This document shows, piece after piece, positions 48,472 to 61,500 of a stretch of 64,000 nucleotides of DNA. The stretch lies in contig JAJQJQ010000039.1 of assembly GCA_028622995.1 (NCBI GenBank), positions 806,001 through 870,000 on the forward strand, in the 5' to 3' direction. This DNA is from Panagrolaimus kolymaensis (taxonomy: Eukaryota; Nematoda; Chromadorea; Rhabditida; Panagrolaimidae). The first letter of the stretch is position 1; each line of letters starts with the position of its first letter. Both the position numbers and the translations under genes were made by a program. The notes beneath the pieces were generated by a model, which was not told the DNA's origin, did no database searches, and was given only the letters and a program-made list of their open reading frames with translations.

Positions 48472-51400
48472 TCATTCTGAAAACATTATTGAATCCATAG
48501 GTTTGTCATTACAAGCATCATCGGCACTTGTCGTTACAGAAGTTGGAAACATCATTCCATCACAACCTCCTGGACTTCCTGGAGCACTTCCCATCGTGGT
48601 TGTGGATGAACGACCAGAATTATTTGTGGCTGATCCACATCGATCACTGCCACCTCCAGAAATTCGAGATTTTTTAGAACCTTGATATTTCTTTTGGCGA
48701 GCTCGGGAATTCTGAAAAAAATATTTCTTATTTTGGCTCTTGAAACAAAAAACGAAAAGGCGTATTTTGGAAAGTCTAAGCACAAAAATTTAGATTTTTT
48801 TGATTTCTTATTTTCATGCTTTTTAAACTACTTTTCGTATCAAAAATCAAACTAATAAGATTCTTAGCTAAAATTTAATTTCCATCTGACTTACTTGAAA
48901 CCAAACTTGTGTGACTCTTTTACTCAGTCCCGTGATATTAGCAATTTTTTCCAAATCTGCTCCATCAGGATTTGAATCAATTTGAAAATGGGTTTGTAAA
49001 ACAGATAATTGCTCTTCTGCAAAAGTAGTTCGAACTCGTTTAGTTTTAGCTTTGCATTGTCCATGAATTAATTCCAAATAATGTTGTTTACAAAGCAGTC
49101 GATTATCAGTTAATGAAAATTCTTCTCCCGTTGAAAGTTGCCTTTTACAATGGCTGCAAGCAAAGCAAGCCAAATGATAAACAAATTCTCGAGCTCGTCG
49201 AACCCAATCTTTTGCTGCTATCGGTCGTTGACATGCAGCACATTTAGCTTCAACAAATTGCCTGAAATTAAAGAATTTAGCATTAAAACTTTGTAAAATT
49301 TTCAAAGAAATTTTAAATTTATTTTTGCCGAAGCGAAGAGATATGAAAATAAAAATTAAGAATGTTAGAAGTTTTTGTATCGAGAATTGCATTTACGAGA
49401 GATCGCAAAAATAAAAATTTTTTTATCTTAACAAAAAAATCGTTGTGGCAATCTCAATCCTTACTGTATTTTTTTCATATCCATGTTTTTTTAAAGCTTT
49501 TTATTCCCCTTTAAATCCTTAAATCGTTTATCCTTAAAAATAAATAATAATAGTTTAAAGAGGATAAAGAATAGATAGATAGTTAGCATGTATTTCGCGC
49601 CTTAATCCGAAACAAGTACCTAAAGAGAAGAGAAGAAGAAGAGGGGTGAATCTTGTTATTGCGCAAGAGAAGAAAAAAAAAAAGAAAACCAGGACAGATG
49701 TCCTCCTCCTATAAAAAGCTGCGATTAGCAGCAGCAAGGAGAACGAAAACGGTTGGTTGCATATATAAAAATTATAAAAATAATAACCACTTGAAGATAA
49801 AAATGGTGGCAACAAAAAATGAAAGAAAGGATACAATTTTTAAAGTTAAAATAATAATTGTGTTTTCTTCAATTTTTTTTTGTAGAAATAAAAATAACAT
49901 GGTGGTGAGAAAAAAAGCTTTACAAAAAAAATTGTATTTGTTTGTACTTTTATTATAAAAAATGAGAAGAGTAAAGAATGTTGCTTTTTTTTAGTTCTGC
50001 TGTGCAAAAAAATGGAGAAAAAAAGCCATGGAAACGAAAGAAAAAAGACAAAACATAGAAAAAAATTGCAGAAAGAGCGGTGATCGAAAAACGGATTGAT
50101 TTCTAAACTAAAAGTAATTTAGCGTTTTAATGCTTCAAAAATTTGCAAGAAAGCTAATCGCCATACAACATTTCATTAACTTTGTTGCATTGAATTTGCT
50201 ATAATTTTTTGATTCAGCAAAAAAAAGATCAAAAATATTTTTTACTAAACGGCAAAAAGATAGTCTTTGAATACAAAAATACCTGACATAGATAAAGATA
50301 ATAAACTATTTTCAAGAAATGAGAATGGCTTTAAGAATTTAAAAAATTGCAAAATCAAGTTTTTGTTTTCATTTTGGAAACTTAAAATATGAATTTTCGA
50401 TTCATAAAGTTTGGGACTTGATTGAAAACTTACGTTTGATAACAACCTTTACAAAAGATTCGATTTTCCCTCCAAAAACATGTTGGTAAATCGTTTAGCA
50501 CTTGCGAGCATGACGAACATTTTAAACAATTTATATGCCAATGAGTATTATTAACAAAAATTAACCATTTATCATTTATGGTTTCATTACAATAAAAACA
50601 TGAATGCAAAATGGAAGCATTCACCAAATTACCCGATTCTGTCGTCGATGAAGTTGAAGCATTATTATTTCCTAAAGAACCACACGATGCAGAAGCCGCT
50701 GTTTCAATTCCATCCAAAATATTATTATTATTATTTTCTTTCGAATTAGAACAATTATTATTATTATAAAATGTTCCAATTTCATCATCGCAAAGTAATA
50801 ATGTATTTTCTTCATTTTTAATATATAAAGATTTTATAGTTGGTTCAATTGTGGCTGCTATTGTAGCAGTTGAACTTATTCCTGGAGTCATTAGTGTTGT
50901 TGGGAGAAGTTCTAAATTATTTGATGATGATGAAATTTCAATTCGATGTTGATTACTTAAAGTTGTAGAAAACCCCATAAATGTACCTGAAACTAAAAAA
51001 GAAGGCGATAAAATAAAATACAAAGTAAAAAATTTTTTACTCTGCAACTTTGGTGGTAGTTGCTGGTTTTTTTTATTTTAAGAAAAAAAAAATAATATTT
51101 TTTTGTTTAATCTCGTGAGATTTTTTTTCTAAAATAAAAAAAAAGAAGGTGGAGTTGCCAAAGTTTTTTAAACAAAAAAAGCGGAGTAAAAAAAAGAGAG
51201 GCAAAAACGTTTGGGAATTTTAACGGTTTTTTTTTCTCTCCAAAAATATTGTATGTATTTGTATTTAACACATGTTGGTGGTGGTGGAATTTTTTCTTGT
51301 TGCCTTTATTCCCAAAGTAAAATGAAGAAACATACAAAGTTTTTTGTTTTACCAATAACCAAAAAGAGAAGCTTTTAGAAAAATATTTTGGTTTAGAAAA

Positions 51401-51880
51401 AATGAATAAAAAAACTTTTTTTGTTGTGTTTTTCTAAATTTTTAAAGACTAACGAAAAAATAAAAATTTTGGTCTATGGTAAGAAACTCATTGGTTGTAA
51501 CTCTTATATTTGGATCAGAGCGAATTAAAAAAAAAATAATAGATGGAGAGTGAAAAGAAAATTTCTGATATTAAACATCGATTAGACTTACTCGGTGGTA
51601 GTTGACAGCCTCCTCCAATATTACCATCATATAATAATCCATCTAATCCATTATTGGAATTTAAAGAATTTAATAAAATTTGTTGATGATTTAAATTTTC
51701 ATAAAGATATTCTGAATTATTTGTTATTGTTGATTGTTGATGATGATGTAAAAAATTTTCAATTCCAACAATTTGTTGTTGCTGCTGTTCATTCTCATAT
51801 GTTGCCGTCGTTGATAAAGCTGAAGAAGAAGAAATGATGGGTGGCGGCGGCAAAGGCGGCAATTGATGATGAACGTTCAT
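48472..51880 (-). CDS. lim-4: LIM-homeobox transcription factor (LHX6/8 class)
   Basis: Four exons on the minus strand (51592-51880, 50434-50986, 48895-49261, 48472-48711) encode about 482 residues. The N-terminus is low-complexity (Pro, Gln and Asn runs). LIM1 spans about residues 225-280 (SCFYCNETINDKW ... HINCLKCSSC ... FCKGCYQT) and LIM2 about 287-343 (KCAACQRPIAAKDW ... HLACFACSHC ... LCKQHYLE). The homeodomain at about 353-412 contains KRVRTTFAEEQLSVLQ and TQVWFQNSRARQKK, split by an intron after WFQ. The homeodomain and LIM order match C. elegans LIM-4, the nematode LHX6/8 (Arrowhead) protein that specifies certain neurons. The start at 51880 (MNVHHQLPP) was preferred; an in-frame ATG at 51949 would add 23 residues. 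Introns of 605 and 1,172 bases are long for this window, as is common for neuronal regulators. Confidence 0.9.
49262..50433 (-). other. long intron between LIM1 and LIM2 exons of lim-4
   Basis: This 1,172-base intron separates the two LIM domains. It contains only A/T-rich sequence and a purine-rich stretch around 49630-49700. No nested gene is convincing. Its unusual length makes it a candidate place for regulatory elements. Confidence 0.5.
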
Positions 51881-54522
51881 TTTCTTGACGACGGAAAAAA
51901 AAGAAGGAAAGGCACTTCCAGGAGGCCCTCCTTCAATAAATAGAAGCAAGCTAGCTAACGAGCGGAATCTTTTAAAAGAAATAGCCGTTGATTTTTTTCT
52001 TCTTCTTCGCCTTTTTTTCTATCGAAAAATTAAGGATTCGAAATTGCTGCTGCGGCCGGAATATGAATCAAGCGTTGATAGATTCAGCCAACAAAAAATG
52101 AAGCTTTAATGATGCCAGCCAAAAAAAGTCACAGTCGTAGAAGAAAAAATTTATGAACAAAATTTTTTTCTGATAAACTAACTAACTTCTCAAGAAGCAA
52201 ACGAAGAGAAGAAAATTTTTGAAGACGAAAAGGCAAAATCCCGGAAAATGAAATTTGCTTCTTTTTTTTTCAATTCTTTTTTTGTGCGGGAAACTGTCGT
52301 CGTCGCTTCTTTTCCTGGATGAAGCTGAAAAAAGAAGGATGGCACACTATATTGAAGGAAACAAGCGGCGTTGATTGGATGTAAAACGGGCGGTGACTGT
52401 CGTCTTTTTTTCGTCGACCCAAGAAGGAGGCACTTTTCTATAAGCTTGAAGAAGAGCCTCAAATTAGGTTAAAGCATCAACCAAAAAAATTCTTTTTTTA
52501 AGTTTAGTTTTTTATTTCGTTAAAGTTTTTAAATTTTATGAAGGAAAATTTTTTGAGAATGAGAGAAGGAGAAAAAACAAACATGCGTTAAAACAAAAAA
52601 GAAAATGCTTTTATTTTTCAGCTTCAATAGCCTTTTCAGCGATGGTACGTACGGTAACACCGAATAAGAAGAAAAAAATGCAGTTTTCTTATTTTTTAGT
52701 TTATATTTTTATCTGTATTTTCAATAAATGTGTAAACTACTGTAGTTAAATATGCCGATATTAAAAGTTTCAAAATCATGTTTATAAAAATAAAATTTTC
52801 TTATAACTCTCCAGTAAATTAAGCTTATTCTTAAAAGGCAAAGTTTTAAACTTTTTTTTGCAAGCTGTTAATGTTAACAAATTTGCTGATAGCTAAAGTC
52901 TATGAAAATATGAATCCTAAAGAAATATTGCTGTATTTTTTTTTTGAAATCCTAAAAATTTGTAAGGTGCTTGTTTCAAAAAGCAGCAAAGAATTATCTT
53001 TGATGTTGCTTTTTTCTTTTTGTTTTTATAAAAAAATAAAAAACAAATTTGCATATTTTCCTTTTTCTTTTTCGTTTACTTTTATTTAGCGCAAAATCTT
53101 GTTCATCTTTTCTTATCCCGGCGGCTGCAGCTTGTTGTTGCAATTTTTTATTTGTCGGCAGCAGATAATCCACCAACATCATGATTCAAGTACCTTTTAT
53201 TTTTATATCGAGTGGATTGTGTGTCAATTGCTTGCTAATTTTCCATTTTTGTTTGAAGAATAACAAATCCATGCCGCCGACAAAAAAAAAGAGAAGAGAG
53301 TAAAGTGGATATAGTATTTAACGGATTTTATTTTACATATCATTTTTTTTCTTTAGTCGAATCAGATTTTATTGTATAGCAAAATATGGAATTTAAAACC
53401 TTCCTTCAAGTTCATGAAAAATAAATAAACAAGACAGTATATTCTTCCTACTTTTTTTTACTTCTAAAATGAATGTTTGATGTTTTACAAGAAAAAGAGA
53501 AAAAGTAAAAGTAAAAAAGAGACGAGTAATAGCTTTAATGAGTCTCTTGAGGGATGCCACTTATTAGCTTCAATTTTGAGTTTATTCAATAAATAAAAAT
53601 GTCAAACAAAATGAAAAAAAAGTTGAGTAAGCGAAATTTAAGTTTTTTTTAAATAAACAAATAAAATATCAAAATTTAAAGTTAAATTTTCCAATTTCAT
53701 TAAGAGGGTATTCATAATCGGCAGAAAAGGGATATGGAAAAAAAAGCAAATACATTACAGTAATTTGTGGATGTATGTTTTTTTAAAGCAGCGCAAACAT
53801 GATGGCAGGCAGCAAAACAAAATACTTCCAAGAATTAAGAATGTTGGAGTCATAACCTTACAAAATTTTCTTTGAAGTTGTTTTTTAAATTCACGTCATA
53901 ATTTTAGAACATACATATAACTAACATCAATTTAATTTTCTGACAGCTTTGGAAAATTCAACAAAAAAGCCTGTACAATAAAAGCATCCAATTTACAGTA
54001 ATCTCATTACCTCATCCTATTTTTTTTATCCATCTCTTTTTTTTTTCTTGACCTTATTACCTTTCCTATAATTTTTTTTTCGTCTTCACTGTCATGGATT
54101 TTGTCAACCTCCTCCTTATATTTTTCGTAAGAACAAAAGCTTTAAAGCTAAAGCAGCTAAACAATGTGATTATTCAACGGCGACGAAAACAACGACAACG
54201 GAGGCTGCTTCTTCTTCCTTCCGTTAAACAACAAGCAGCTGCCTCTTCTTCTTTTTTTTCGACTGACTTTTTCCTTCTTAAATTTTTCGTTTCTTCGATT
54301 CGAGTGTTTGCGCTTTGCCGATTAGCACCCTCCAATCCAAAAGTGGCATAATCAGATTTTCTATCCTCATTCTTGTTGTTGTTTCACAATAAAATACAAA
54401 AAAAATTTAAGAGTCAAAATCGTTTTTTGTTCTTCCAATTTTTTTTCATTGTTTGTGTTCGCGGTTTTAAAAATAAAAAAGTGTCAAAAGTGCAAAGATA
54501 AAATTAAAGTGTTTCAAAATTT
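51881..54522. other. upstream region of lim-4, no clear gene
   Basis: This 2.6-kb stretch lies between lim-4 and the first Ly6-like gene. It is full of homopolymers and short Lys/Arg-rich chance frames. One better fragment at 52611-52687 is listed separately. It probably holds the lim-4 promoter and enhancers, but I cannot point to specific binding sites. Confidence 0.45.
52611..52687 (-). pseudogene. isolated C-terminal coding fragment
   Basis: On the minus strand a short frame reads FLFGVTVRTIAEKAIEAEK and ends in TAA, which overlaps an AATAAA signal, as the last exon of a compact gene would. The codon use and composition (GTACGTACC, GCTGAAAAGGCT) stand out from the surrounding A/T runs. 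An AG acceptor lies at 52688-52689. No upstream exon was found. It may be a fragment of a retrocopy or a last exon of a gene I could not assemble. Confidence 0.25.
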
Positions 54523-55154
54523 TTATTGAGACCACAATGATGAAACAAAAAGTGATAAGCATAAATATAAAATACTTATGGATATCGAATCACATTTATT
54601 GCCATCATCACTTGTCGTTGTTGTTCTGTATGTTGAAGATGTGGTTAAAGAAGCATTAGTTGGTAATGGAGCATTTGGATCGTCTCCACATTGAGTATTA
54701 CATTTATCGGTTGAACAAATAAATAAATCGTAATTAAGACAATTAACTGTGCTAAAATTTTTAATTTTCTTTTAAAAAAATTTCTAAACTTGAAAATTTT
54801 TAACTAACTTTGTAATGCACATTGGAACATTACTACCATAAGTTCCTCCATTTCCCCCATCACCATATTTAATTTCAGGGGTAGACAAACAATAATAAAG
54901 CGTTCCTTTTGGAGCGATGCAATTAACATTTTCTTGTGCATTATACATATGATCTAAAACAAAGATTTAATAAGTCCTTTGTATGTTTTTTTATAATAAA
55001 CAGAAACGAAAAACTTACTGTAACCGCAATAATTACACCCGGTTTTTTCGATTGGTGCCATGGTTGGGTTGTCATTGGAAAGACAAGTTACAGCTACTGT
55101 AGAGCCAAAATAGCATCCGAAAATAAACAAACCAAAAATAACCACTTTCAACAT
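54523..55154 (-). CDS. Ly6-like GPI-anchored secreted protein (paralogue 1)
   Basis: Three exons (55019-55154, 54809-54953, 54523-54751) encode 169 residues. Residues 1-22 form a signal peptide (MLKVVIFGLFIFGCYFGSTVA). Cysteines follow in the order TC, CNYCGY, NC, YYC, MC, NC, FIC, and the ending ICSTDKCN, which is the CxxxxCN signature of Ly6/three-finger folds. After a Ser/Thr-rich spacer comes a hydrophobic C-terminus (ISILYLCLSLFVSSLW), expected for GPI attachment. Such proteins sit on the outer cell surface; in nematodes some modulate receptors or neuronal function, but no specific role can be given. A TATA box is present at 55217-55225. The intron positions are identical in the two neighbouring paralogues. 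Confidence 0.75.
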
Positions 55155-55216
55155 TTTCTAAACCTTTTTTTGCCAAAGTGACTCTTTTCTCCTTTTTTTG
55201 TTTTGTTTTGATAATG

Positions 55217-55225
55217 CTTTATATA
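55217..55225 (-). promoter_or_regulatory. TATA box of Ly6-like gene 1
   Basis: TATATAAAG on the minus strand is about 65 bases upstream of the start codon at 55154, a usual distance for a short 5' leader. The other two paralogues lack an equally good element. Confidence 0.45.
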
Positions 55226-55575
55226 AACCTTTTGTGATTGTTTGATTTAGCAAACCCATATTGCAAAAATTTCAAGTATTTTTCTGTGCAATATTTCGAT
55301 ACGTGATAAAAAAAAAGTATCGATAATATTGATAAAACTTGATACAAATTTAAAGAGGATTGGATGTGTCTATTTACGCCCAAGCATGGAAGTAAAGAGA
55401 TCAAACAATAAATAAATATTTTTTAAAAATCAAAATTCAGCAAACATTTATTTATTTTTACCTTTAGTAATACCATTTACATTGAAATCAAACAAAAGAC
55501 TTTTAAAACATTTAAAAAATTAGCGTTAAAAGGTATATAAAAAGAAGAAAAGAAGTTCAAACAAATCGAAGCTTT

Positions 55576-56160
55576 TTAATAAAACCAAAATGAAATAAAA
55601 GCAGATAAACATAAACCAAAAAAGCTTAAAGTTGTTGGACTAACTTTATTGCTATTATAGGTTTTTGGTTGTGGAGCATTTGGGTCGATTCCACATCGAG
55701 CATTACATTTATCGGTTGAACAAATAAATAAATCGTAATTAAGGCAATTAGCTTTGCTAAAAATTTTAATTTTCTTTAAAAATATTTGTAAACTTCGAAG
55801 TTTTAACTAACTTTGTGATGCATTGTGGGACATTACTACTGTAACTTCCTCCATTTCTCTCATCACCATATTTAATTTCATGAGTTGACAAACAAGAATA
55901 AAGCGTTCCTTTTTGACCGGCGCAGAGAAAATTTTTTGAAGGGTCATAAATACGATCTAAAAAATAATCTTATTTTCAAACACCCTACTAATTTTTTATG
56001 GCAACTCTAAAACTAAAAGCTTACTGTATCCGCAGTAATTACATCCAGATCTTTCAATTGGTTCCATAGTTGGATCAGCATTGACAAGACAAGTAATCGC
56101 TTCCATCGAGCCAAAGTAACATCCAAAAAATACGATACAAAAAATAAAAACTTTCAACAT
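55576..56160 (-). CDS. Ly6-like GPI-anchored secreted protein (paralogue 2)
   Basis: Three exons (56025-56160, 55812-55956, 55576-55756) encode 153 residues. It is the closest relative of paralogue 1: same signal-peptide start (MLKVFIF), same CNYCGY, GTLYSCLST, and NCLNYDLFICSTDKCN. The first two exons have exactly the same lengths (136 and 145 bases). The Thr-rich spacer is shorter, and the C-terminal hydrophobic segment (LSFFGLCLSAFISFWFY) again suggests GPI anchoring. The 421 bases between this gene and paralogue 1 contain only the TATA box of that gene. Confidence 0.75.
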
Positions 56161-57144
56161 TTTCAAAGTTTTTTTCTTTCAACTAATACACATCCAACAA
56201 AAGCAACCGTTGTCGCGCGGGTTGTTGTCGTATAAATGAACTTTATTCTAAAAATAAAGCTAAAGTCAAAAACTAACCCGAATAAGAGAAAGGTAAAGGT
56301 TTTTATAATGGCAGAAGAAAGTGTGATGGACGTGCCGCAGCCAGTCGATGAGTAAGAATGATCTATCGATAAAGGTTGCTTTCCCAACCTTTAACTGCGA
56401 CGCGCAAAAGAAATAAAGAGAATTTGAAATAAGATTTGGACAACAAAGGGAAAAGAAGATAAGGCATAAAATATAAAGTTACGAAATTAGGAATAATAAT
56501 AAATGTAAACACATCAAGGGCTGACTGCAATTTTCTTTTACAAAAAGAATAAGAAAATTGTTAAAACTACGCTTTTTTAATACTTGATTTTTATATTTCC
56601 TCAACAACACTTTTTCCATATAAGAAGAGAAACAGCATCTTAATCATCAACTTCAAGAAAAGTGATTGTGCTTCTGGTTTGTTGTTTTAAAAACAGAAAA
56701 CATGTTTATTTTTAGAATTGATACAACGAAGCAAAACTGACAGCAAAAGTTAAACGAAATTTATTTGAAAGTTTTCTAAACGATGGATAGGCATGTTTTT
56801 TTTTGTTTTGGAAATTTAATGTTAACTTATGTAATAAAAACAAGGGACAATTCGATTTAATTTTACTAGATATGATTTTTTTTTATTCCAACATTGAAAA
56901 AATGAGGAGTATTACCAATGCAAAATCTATTTTAGATCCAGATCATGTTTACAAATTTTATACGAACTTGTTTGCAGTAATAAATTAGATTTCATAAATT
57001 AAAGCGTTTATTATGCTATTTTTCTTTTCGTGAGAACTGAAGCCGCAAACACTTATCCGTGAAACCTTGATGATTAAGAATAAAATAAAAAATTTTGAAA
57101 GTTATATAAAAAAGCAAAATTGATCAAACAAAAATGAAAGCCTT
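56161..57144. other. intergenic between Ly6 paralogues 2 and 3
   Basis: A/T-rich DNA of nearly 1 kb. Open frames here are short and of biased composition; none has the cysteine pattern of the flanking genes. A GC-rich patch (CGCGCGAC and neighbours near 56214) lies just upstream of paralogue 2 and may be part of its promoter. Confidence 0.4.
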
Positions 57145-57790
57145 TTAATGAAGCAATACTGAGATAAAAGCCGATAAGAATAAACCATAAATGCTTAATG
57201 TTGTTGCACTAACAGCATTGCTATTGCCTATGGTGGTGGTGGCTATTGCAGGTGTGGTTGTATGTGCAAGGGTTGTTGTAGGGGCAGTAGTGGTTGGTGA
57301 AAGTGTTGGAGCAGGTGTACATCCACCATTACAATTATCGTTTTGACAAATGTATAAATCATAGTTAATGCAACCTATTGTGCTGAAATTGGTTTTTGTT
57401 AAATTAAATAATAATAATAATAAAAACTTACATTCTTGTGCAAGTTTGAGCATTAGTAGTGTTGAAAATAGCTTTATTTTCGCCATATACAATTTTAGGT
57501 TCTGATAAGCAAGTATAATATGCTCCTTCTGGAGCTGAGTCACATTGTGAAACTCCAACAACCCGAGACAATTCATCTAAAAAAATAAATTAATATTCAA
57601 ATGTTTATAATATAAATTTGTAAGCAGTCAATTAAAAGAGCTTACTATAGCCGCAATAGTTGCAAGTATTACTACTGTTAGTTGGAAAAGCTGTTAGGTC
57701 ATCATTGACAAAACATGTAAAAGGAGCATTTTGTGCTGAAACAAAATAACATCCGAAAACGATAATACCAAAAATAACAACTTTTAACAT
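57145..57790 (-). CDS. Ly6-like GPI-anchored protein with mucin-like stalk (paralogue 3)
   Basis: Three exons (57646-57790, 57432-57576, 57145-57382) encode 175 residues. It shares the signal start (MLKVVIFG), CNYCGY, YYTCLSEPKIVYG and the CxxxxCN ending (ICQNDNCN) with paralogues 1 and 2, and the middle exon is again 145 bases. It differs by a long Thr/Pro/Ala spacer (TTTAPTTTLAHTTTPA) before the hydrophobic tail, a likely O-glycosylated stalk lifting the domain from the membrane. It is the most diverged of the three. Confidence 0.75.
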
Positions 57791-58515
57791 TTTCAAAAAA
57801 TTTTGTTTTTAACCAAAATACTTCGGTTTTAACTACAGCGAACCAAAAGCAACAAGGTTTTTACAACAAATAAAAAGAAATTGGCAAATCAACGTTTATT
57901 TTATACTTATTATCGATGATTTTCCTTCATGATTCCACTGCCGACGCCTTTTTTTCCAAATCAGAAGAAGAAAAAAATAGAACGACGTTAATCATCATCC
58001 ATCAGCCAACAACAGCGACTGAAACCAATCACGAAGCGTGATGATTAAAAAAGGTTGCTGAATAATAATTTTTTATTTAAAAAATACAAAAACATTTTTT
58101 TGCTTTCTTTCATTTCTTTAAAATTTTGTTGTTGTACAAATTGAATCAAAACTATACCAACCAATTTATAAGATTTTGAAATAATTGGAACAAATTTTTT
58201 TATATGAAACTATGAAGCATGTTTTTTTCTATTTTGGTTTTGAAATCTTCCAAAAATAATAATTTAAAGCATTTTTATTTTTTTACGAACAAAAAAATTG
58301 ATTCACATTTAACAATCACAATAGTGATTACATTTAAAAAAAATCTCATCATTTTTTGAAAGGAAAAAACCTTTCTTTTTTTTTTTTGTTAAATTAAAAT
58401 TAAATTAATAATTATCTCGAGTCTCCTGTTTTAAGCCACACAAACGAACAATATTTACAAATAAATTAATAAATTATTTAAAAATTATTGCGTCCATCTT
58501 TTTTTCTTTGATATT
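57791..58515. other. intergenic
   Basis: A/T-rich stretch between Ly6-like gene 3 and the 3' end of the lustrin/Kunitz gene. I find no gene or recognisable regulatory element. Confidence 0.45.
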
Positions 58516-61500
58516 TTATAAAATTAAAGATAAAGTATCATTTAAAAGTATTTCAGCAACTTTTAAATCTTCATTTTGGGATGTTGTCGTTGAATTTGAA
58601 TCTATTCCATCGATGCTATCATTATTATTATTTGCTGGAATAATATAAAATGAAGGAAGGGAATCAATTGAAATTTCATCTGGAATGAAATTATCATCAT
58701 CTGCTGCAGGTTCAAGGAATTTCTCATCTTCATATTTTGAATCTTCCACTTGTATGCATGAACCCTGAAAAAAATTATTTGGAGTCAAATACTATAAAGC
58801 AAATTCTTGCGGTCACAAAAAATTTCATATTTTCGAAAATTTCGATAAAGTTAGTTAATTCGAAAATATTAAAAACAGTGTTTAAAACAAAAATTTCAAA
58901 GTTTTTTTGGTTTTTTAGAACTTCGATAATTTTATATGTGTGTTTTTTACCTTATCATTTTTATCTTCAAAATTCATTTTTAATTCAAATCCTGGCTTGC
59001 AATGACACGTTATGGATCTTTCGTTGCAATAAGAATTGGGGACGAGACATTGATCTTCCACAATAACTGTTTCCTCGCAATAACCTCCAATAGTTCCATT
59101 AGCTCGATCTTCAACGGAATCCATAAATACTATGGTTGTAAGATCATGACATCGACCCGCAATATGGACATATCCTTCAGGACATGAATCAACGCATTCA
59201 CTTTGATGAATAAGTTTTTTCTCTGGGCATCGACAATAACCTTTTTCACAAAATGTTGAATTTGACATGGATTGACACTGCTCATCTGAAGAGCAACCAG
59301 GTTGACCAACGTAGAACACTAAAAATGGGGAAGAAATTAGTTTAATTTTTAAAGCAAAGTTTTTTTAATGAAAAAAGTTTTACATGCCAAAATTAAAGTT
59401 TTCTCTAAAAATACTTACTTCTTTTACAAACACTTCCAAGTTTAATAAATCCAGGTGGACAAACTTTAATGGGTTCTCGAACTTTTCCAGGCATCATAGC
59501 TCTCATAAACGCTGCATCATCTTCATTTGATGGCATTGTCGTGCAGCATTGAGCATTTCGACCATCTGGGAAATTACTATAACATGTGAATCCATCGGGG
59601 CATCGAGCCATAGTTGAACATGGATGAGGTTGACGAGTTTCACCATTTAAAAGTGGCTGAGTTTGTGCTGGACAACCTGAGATTGGAGCTCCAGGCAATG
59701 CGGGTGGAAGTTTTTCTGAACTTAGAAGTTGAATGGGAATCATACTTCTTGTTATTTGTTCACCATTTGGTCCAGTGAAAACCATTTGAGAATTATCTGA
59801 TGGAGGAAGATTATTTGAAACCATCATAGTTTGAGGCAAAAGTTGTGGTTGCAGAAGTCCTTGAGATTGTCCTTGTTGCTGTTGTTGAGATTGATGTTGT
59901 TGATTTGGATGCATTTGAACATTGCTGCTGCTTATTGGTTTACGAGAATGATAAGCAAATGGAAGACTAGCTGTTCCTGAAGGAGTACAACAATATGAAT
60001 TTTGCTTTTCTGCGGAATAAATGCATTGATATGGCGCGGTATTAGGGCATGGACTAAGTGCCATATGACATGGTGAAGGTTCAATGGTATTTGGTTGAAG
60101 ATATGGAATTTGTCCAGGAGGGCAATAACCTTCATATCTATTTTCAAGCGAATTGAGAGAATCAGATGTGCAACAAACATTTTCACGTGCTACTAAACTT
60201 TGGCGACAAATATAACCTGCTGGACAAGTATTTCCTCCAGGAATGCAAATTTGTTTTTGGTGGCTATCTAAAAAGTTATAAAAATAATAAACCCAAAAAT
60301 TAAAGCGTGGCATCTTACATGGATTTCCATATGCGGCACCATTGGGACAATCTTGTGCCATTTCTTCTTCATCCACTGAACAACAAATATCCAAATTACC
60401 TATAGTTGATCTAGTACAAGAATATCCATCTGGGCATTTTCGAGAATTAGTTGGACAAGCCAAAGGTCGATTAGCATACAAAAATGGTTTACGATTAGCT
60501 GGACATTTAGCACTTGTAGCTCTTCCTCTGCAGCAAATAGATTTATCTTTTGGGCCTTCACAACTAAAAACAAATAAACTTTTTACATTTGATTTTTCTA
60601 ACTTTTTGATAGCCAAACTTACGAATAACCTTCAGGACAATTATTAGCCAAAATATTGCATCCAAGTGGCTTTCGAGTTCCTTCAACTAAAAACGGTGAA
60701 GCTCCACGAGGACATTTCTCCCAACTAGGGCAACAATAATAATTTCCATCTGAAGCTCGTGAACATTCAAAATCTTCAGGGCAATCATTTTCAAGAGAAG
60801 CTTCATCACAAATTTTAGGTTCACGATGACCAATTTCAAAGAATGGAATGTGGTTATCTCGACATCTTGGAAGGTTTGAAGAAGCACCTGATAAATGTGA
60901 AAATCGAGTAGTTGAAGATGATTGACAGCAAATATCCACTCCATCGATAGTTGATTCCGAACAAACTGTGTTGTCAGGACAAAGAATTTGATCTTCGCCA
61001 CAAACAAGCACTTGTTTACCAGAAAAATAATAAGGTTTATGTCGAGGAAGGGTGCATTTAGGAATTCCACGACAACATACTCCATGGCTACCAACTCCAA
61101 GACAAACATATCCTCGTGGGCATCCTCCAATGGCATTCACGACACAACGTTGTCCATTAGAATCTAGTCCGCTTGGACATTTTCCTGGTGAAGCTTGATG
61201 ATAACGAGTAATGGAGTTTGGAGCTCGTCGAGAATTAATAGAATTTCCATAAATTGGTGTTGATGAGCAACACATATAAAATCCTGGAACTGTTGATGAT
61301 GGAGCACAATCATAACCCATTGGACAAGTATCATCCGCTGGACTACAAGCTACATGAGAGTTTGATCCTGGGATTATATAAGGTTGGGAAGATTGAGGAC
61401 ATCGAGCTAAACTCGAACAACAAATAGGAGTATTGCTGGTTGATAAAACGCAATCAGCATTTGGAGTTAAACAACTTGAACTTCCTACATTGAGATTACA

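Noticed and set aside
49653..49958. Plus-strand Lys/Arg-rich open frame in the lim-4 intron
   Set aside because: It comes from a purine-rich tract, lies inside an intron of the opposite strand and has no conserved feature.
54094..54351. Open frame starting MDFVNLLLIFF
   Set aside because: Dominated by simple CTT/AAC/CGA repeats, no signal of conservation or splicing; probably chance.
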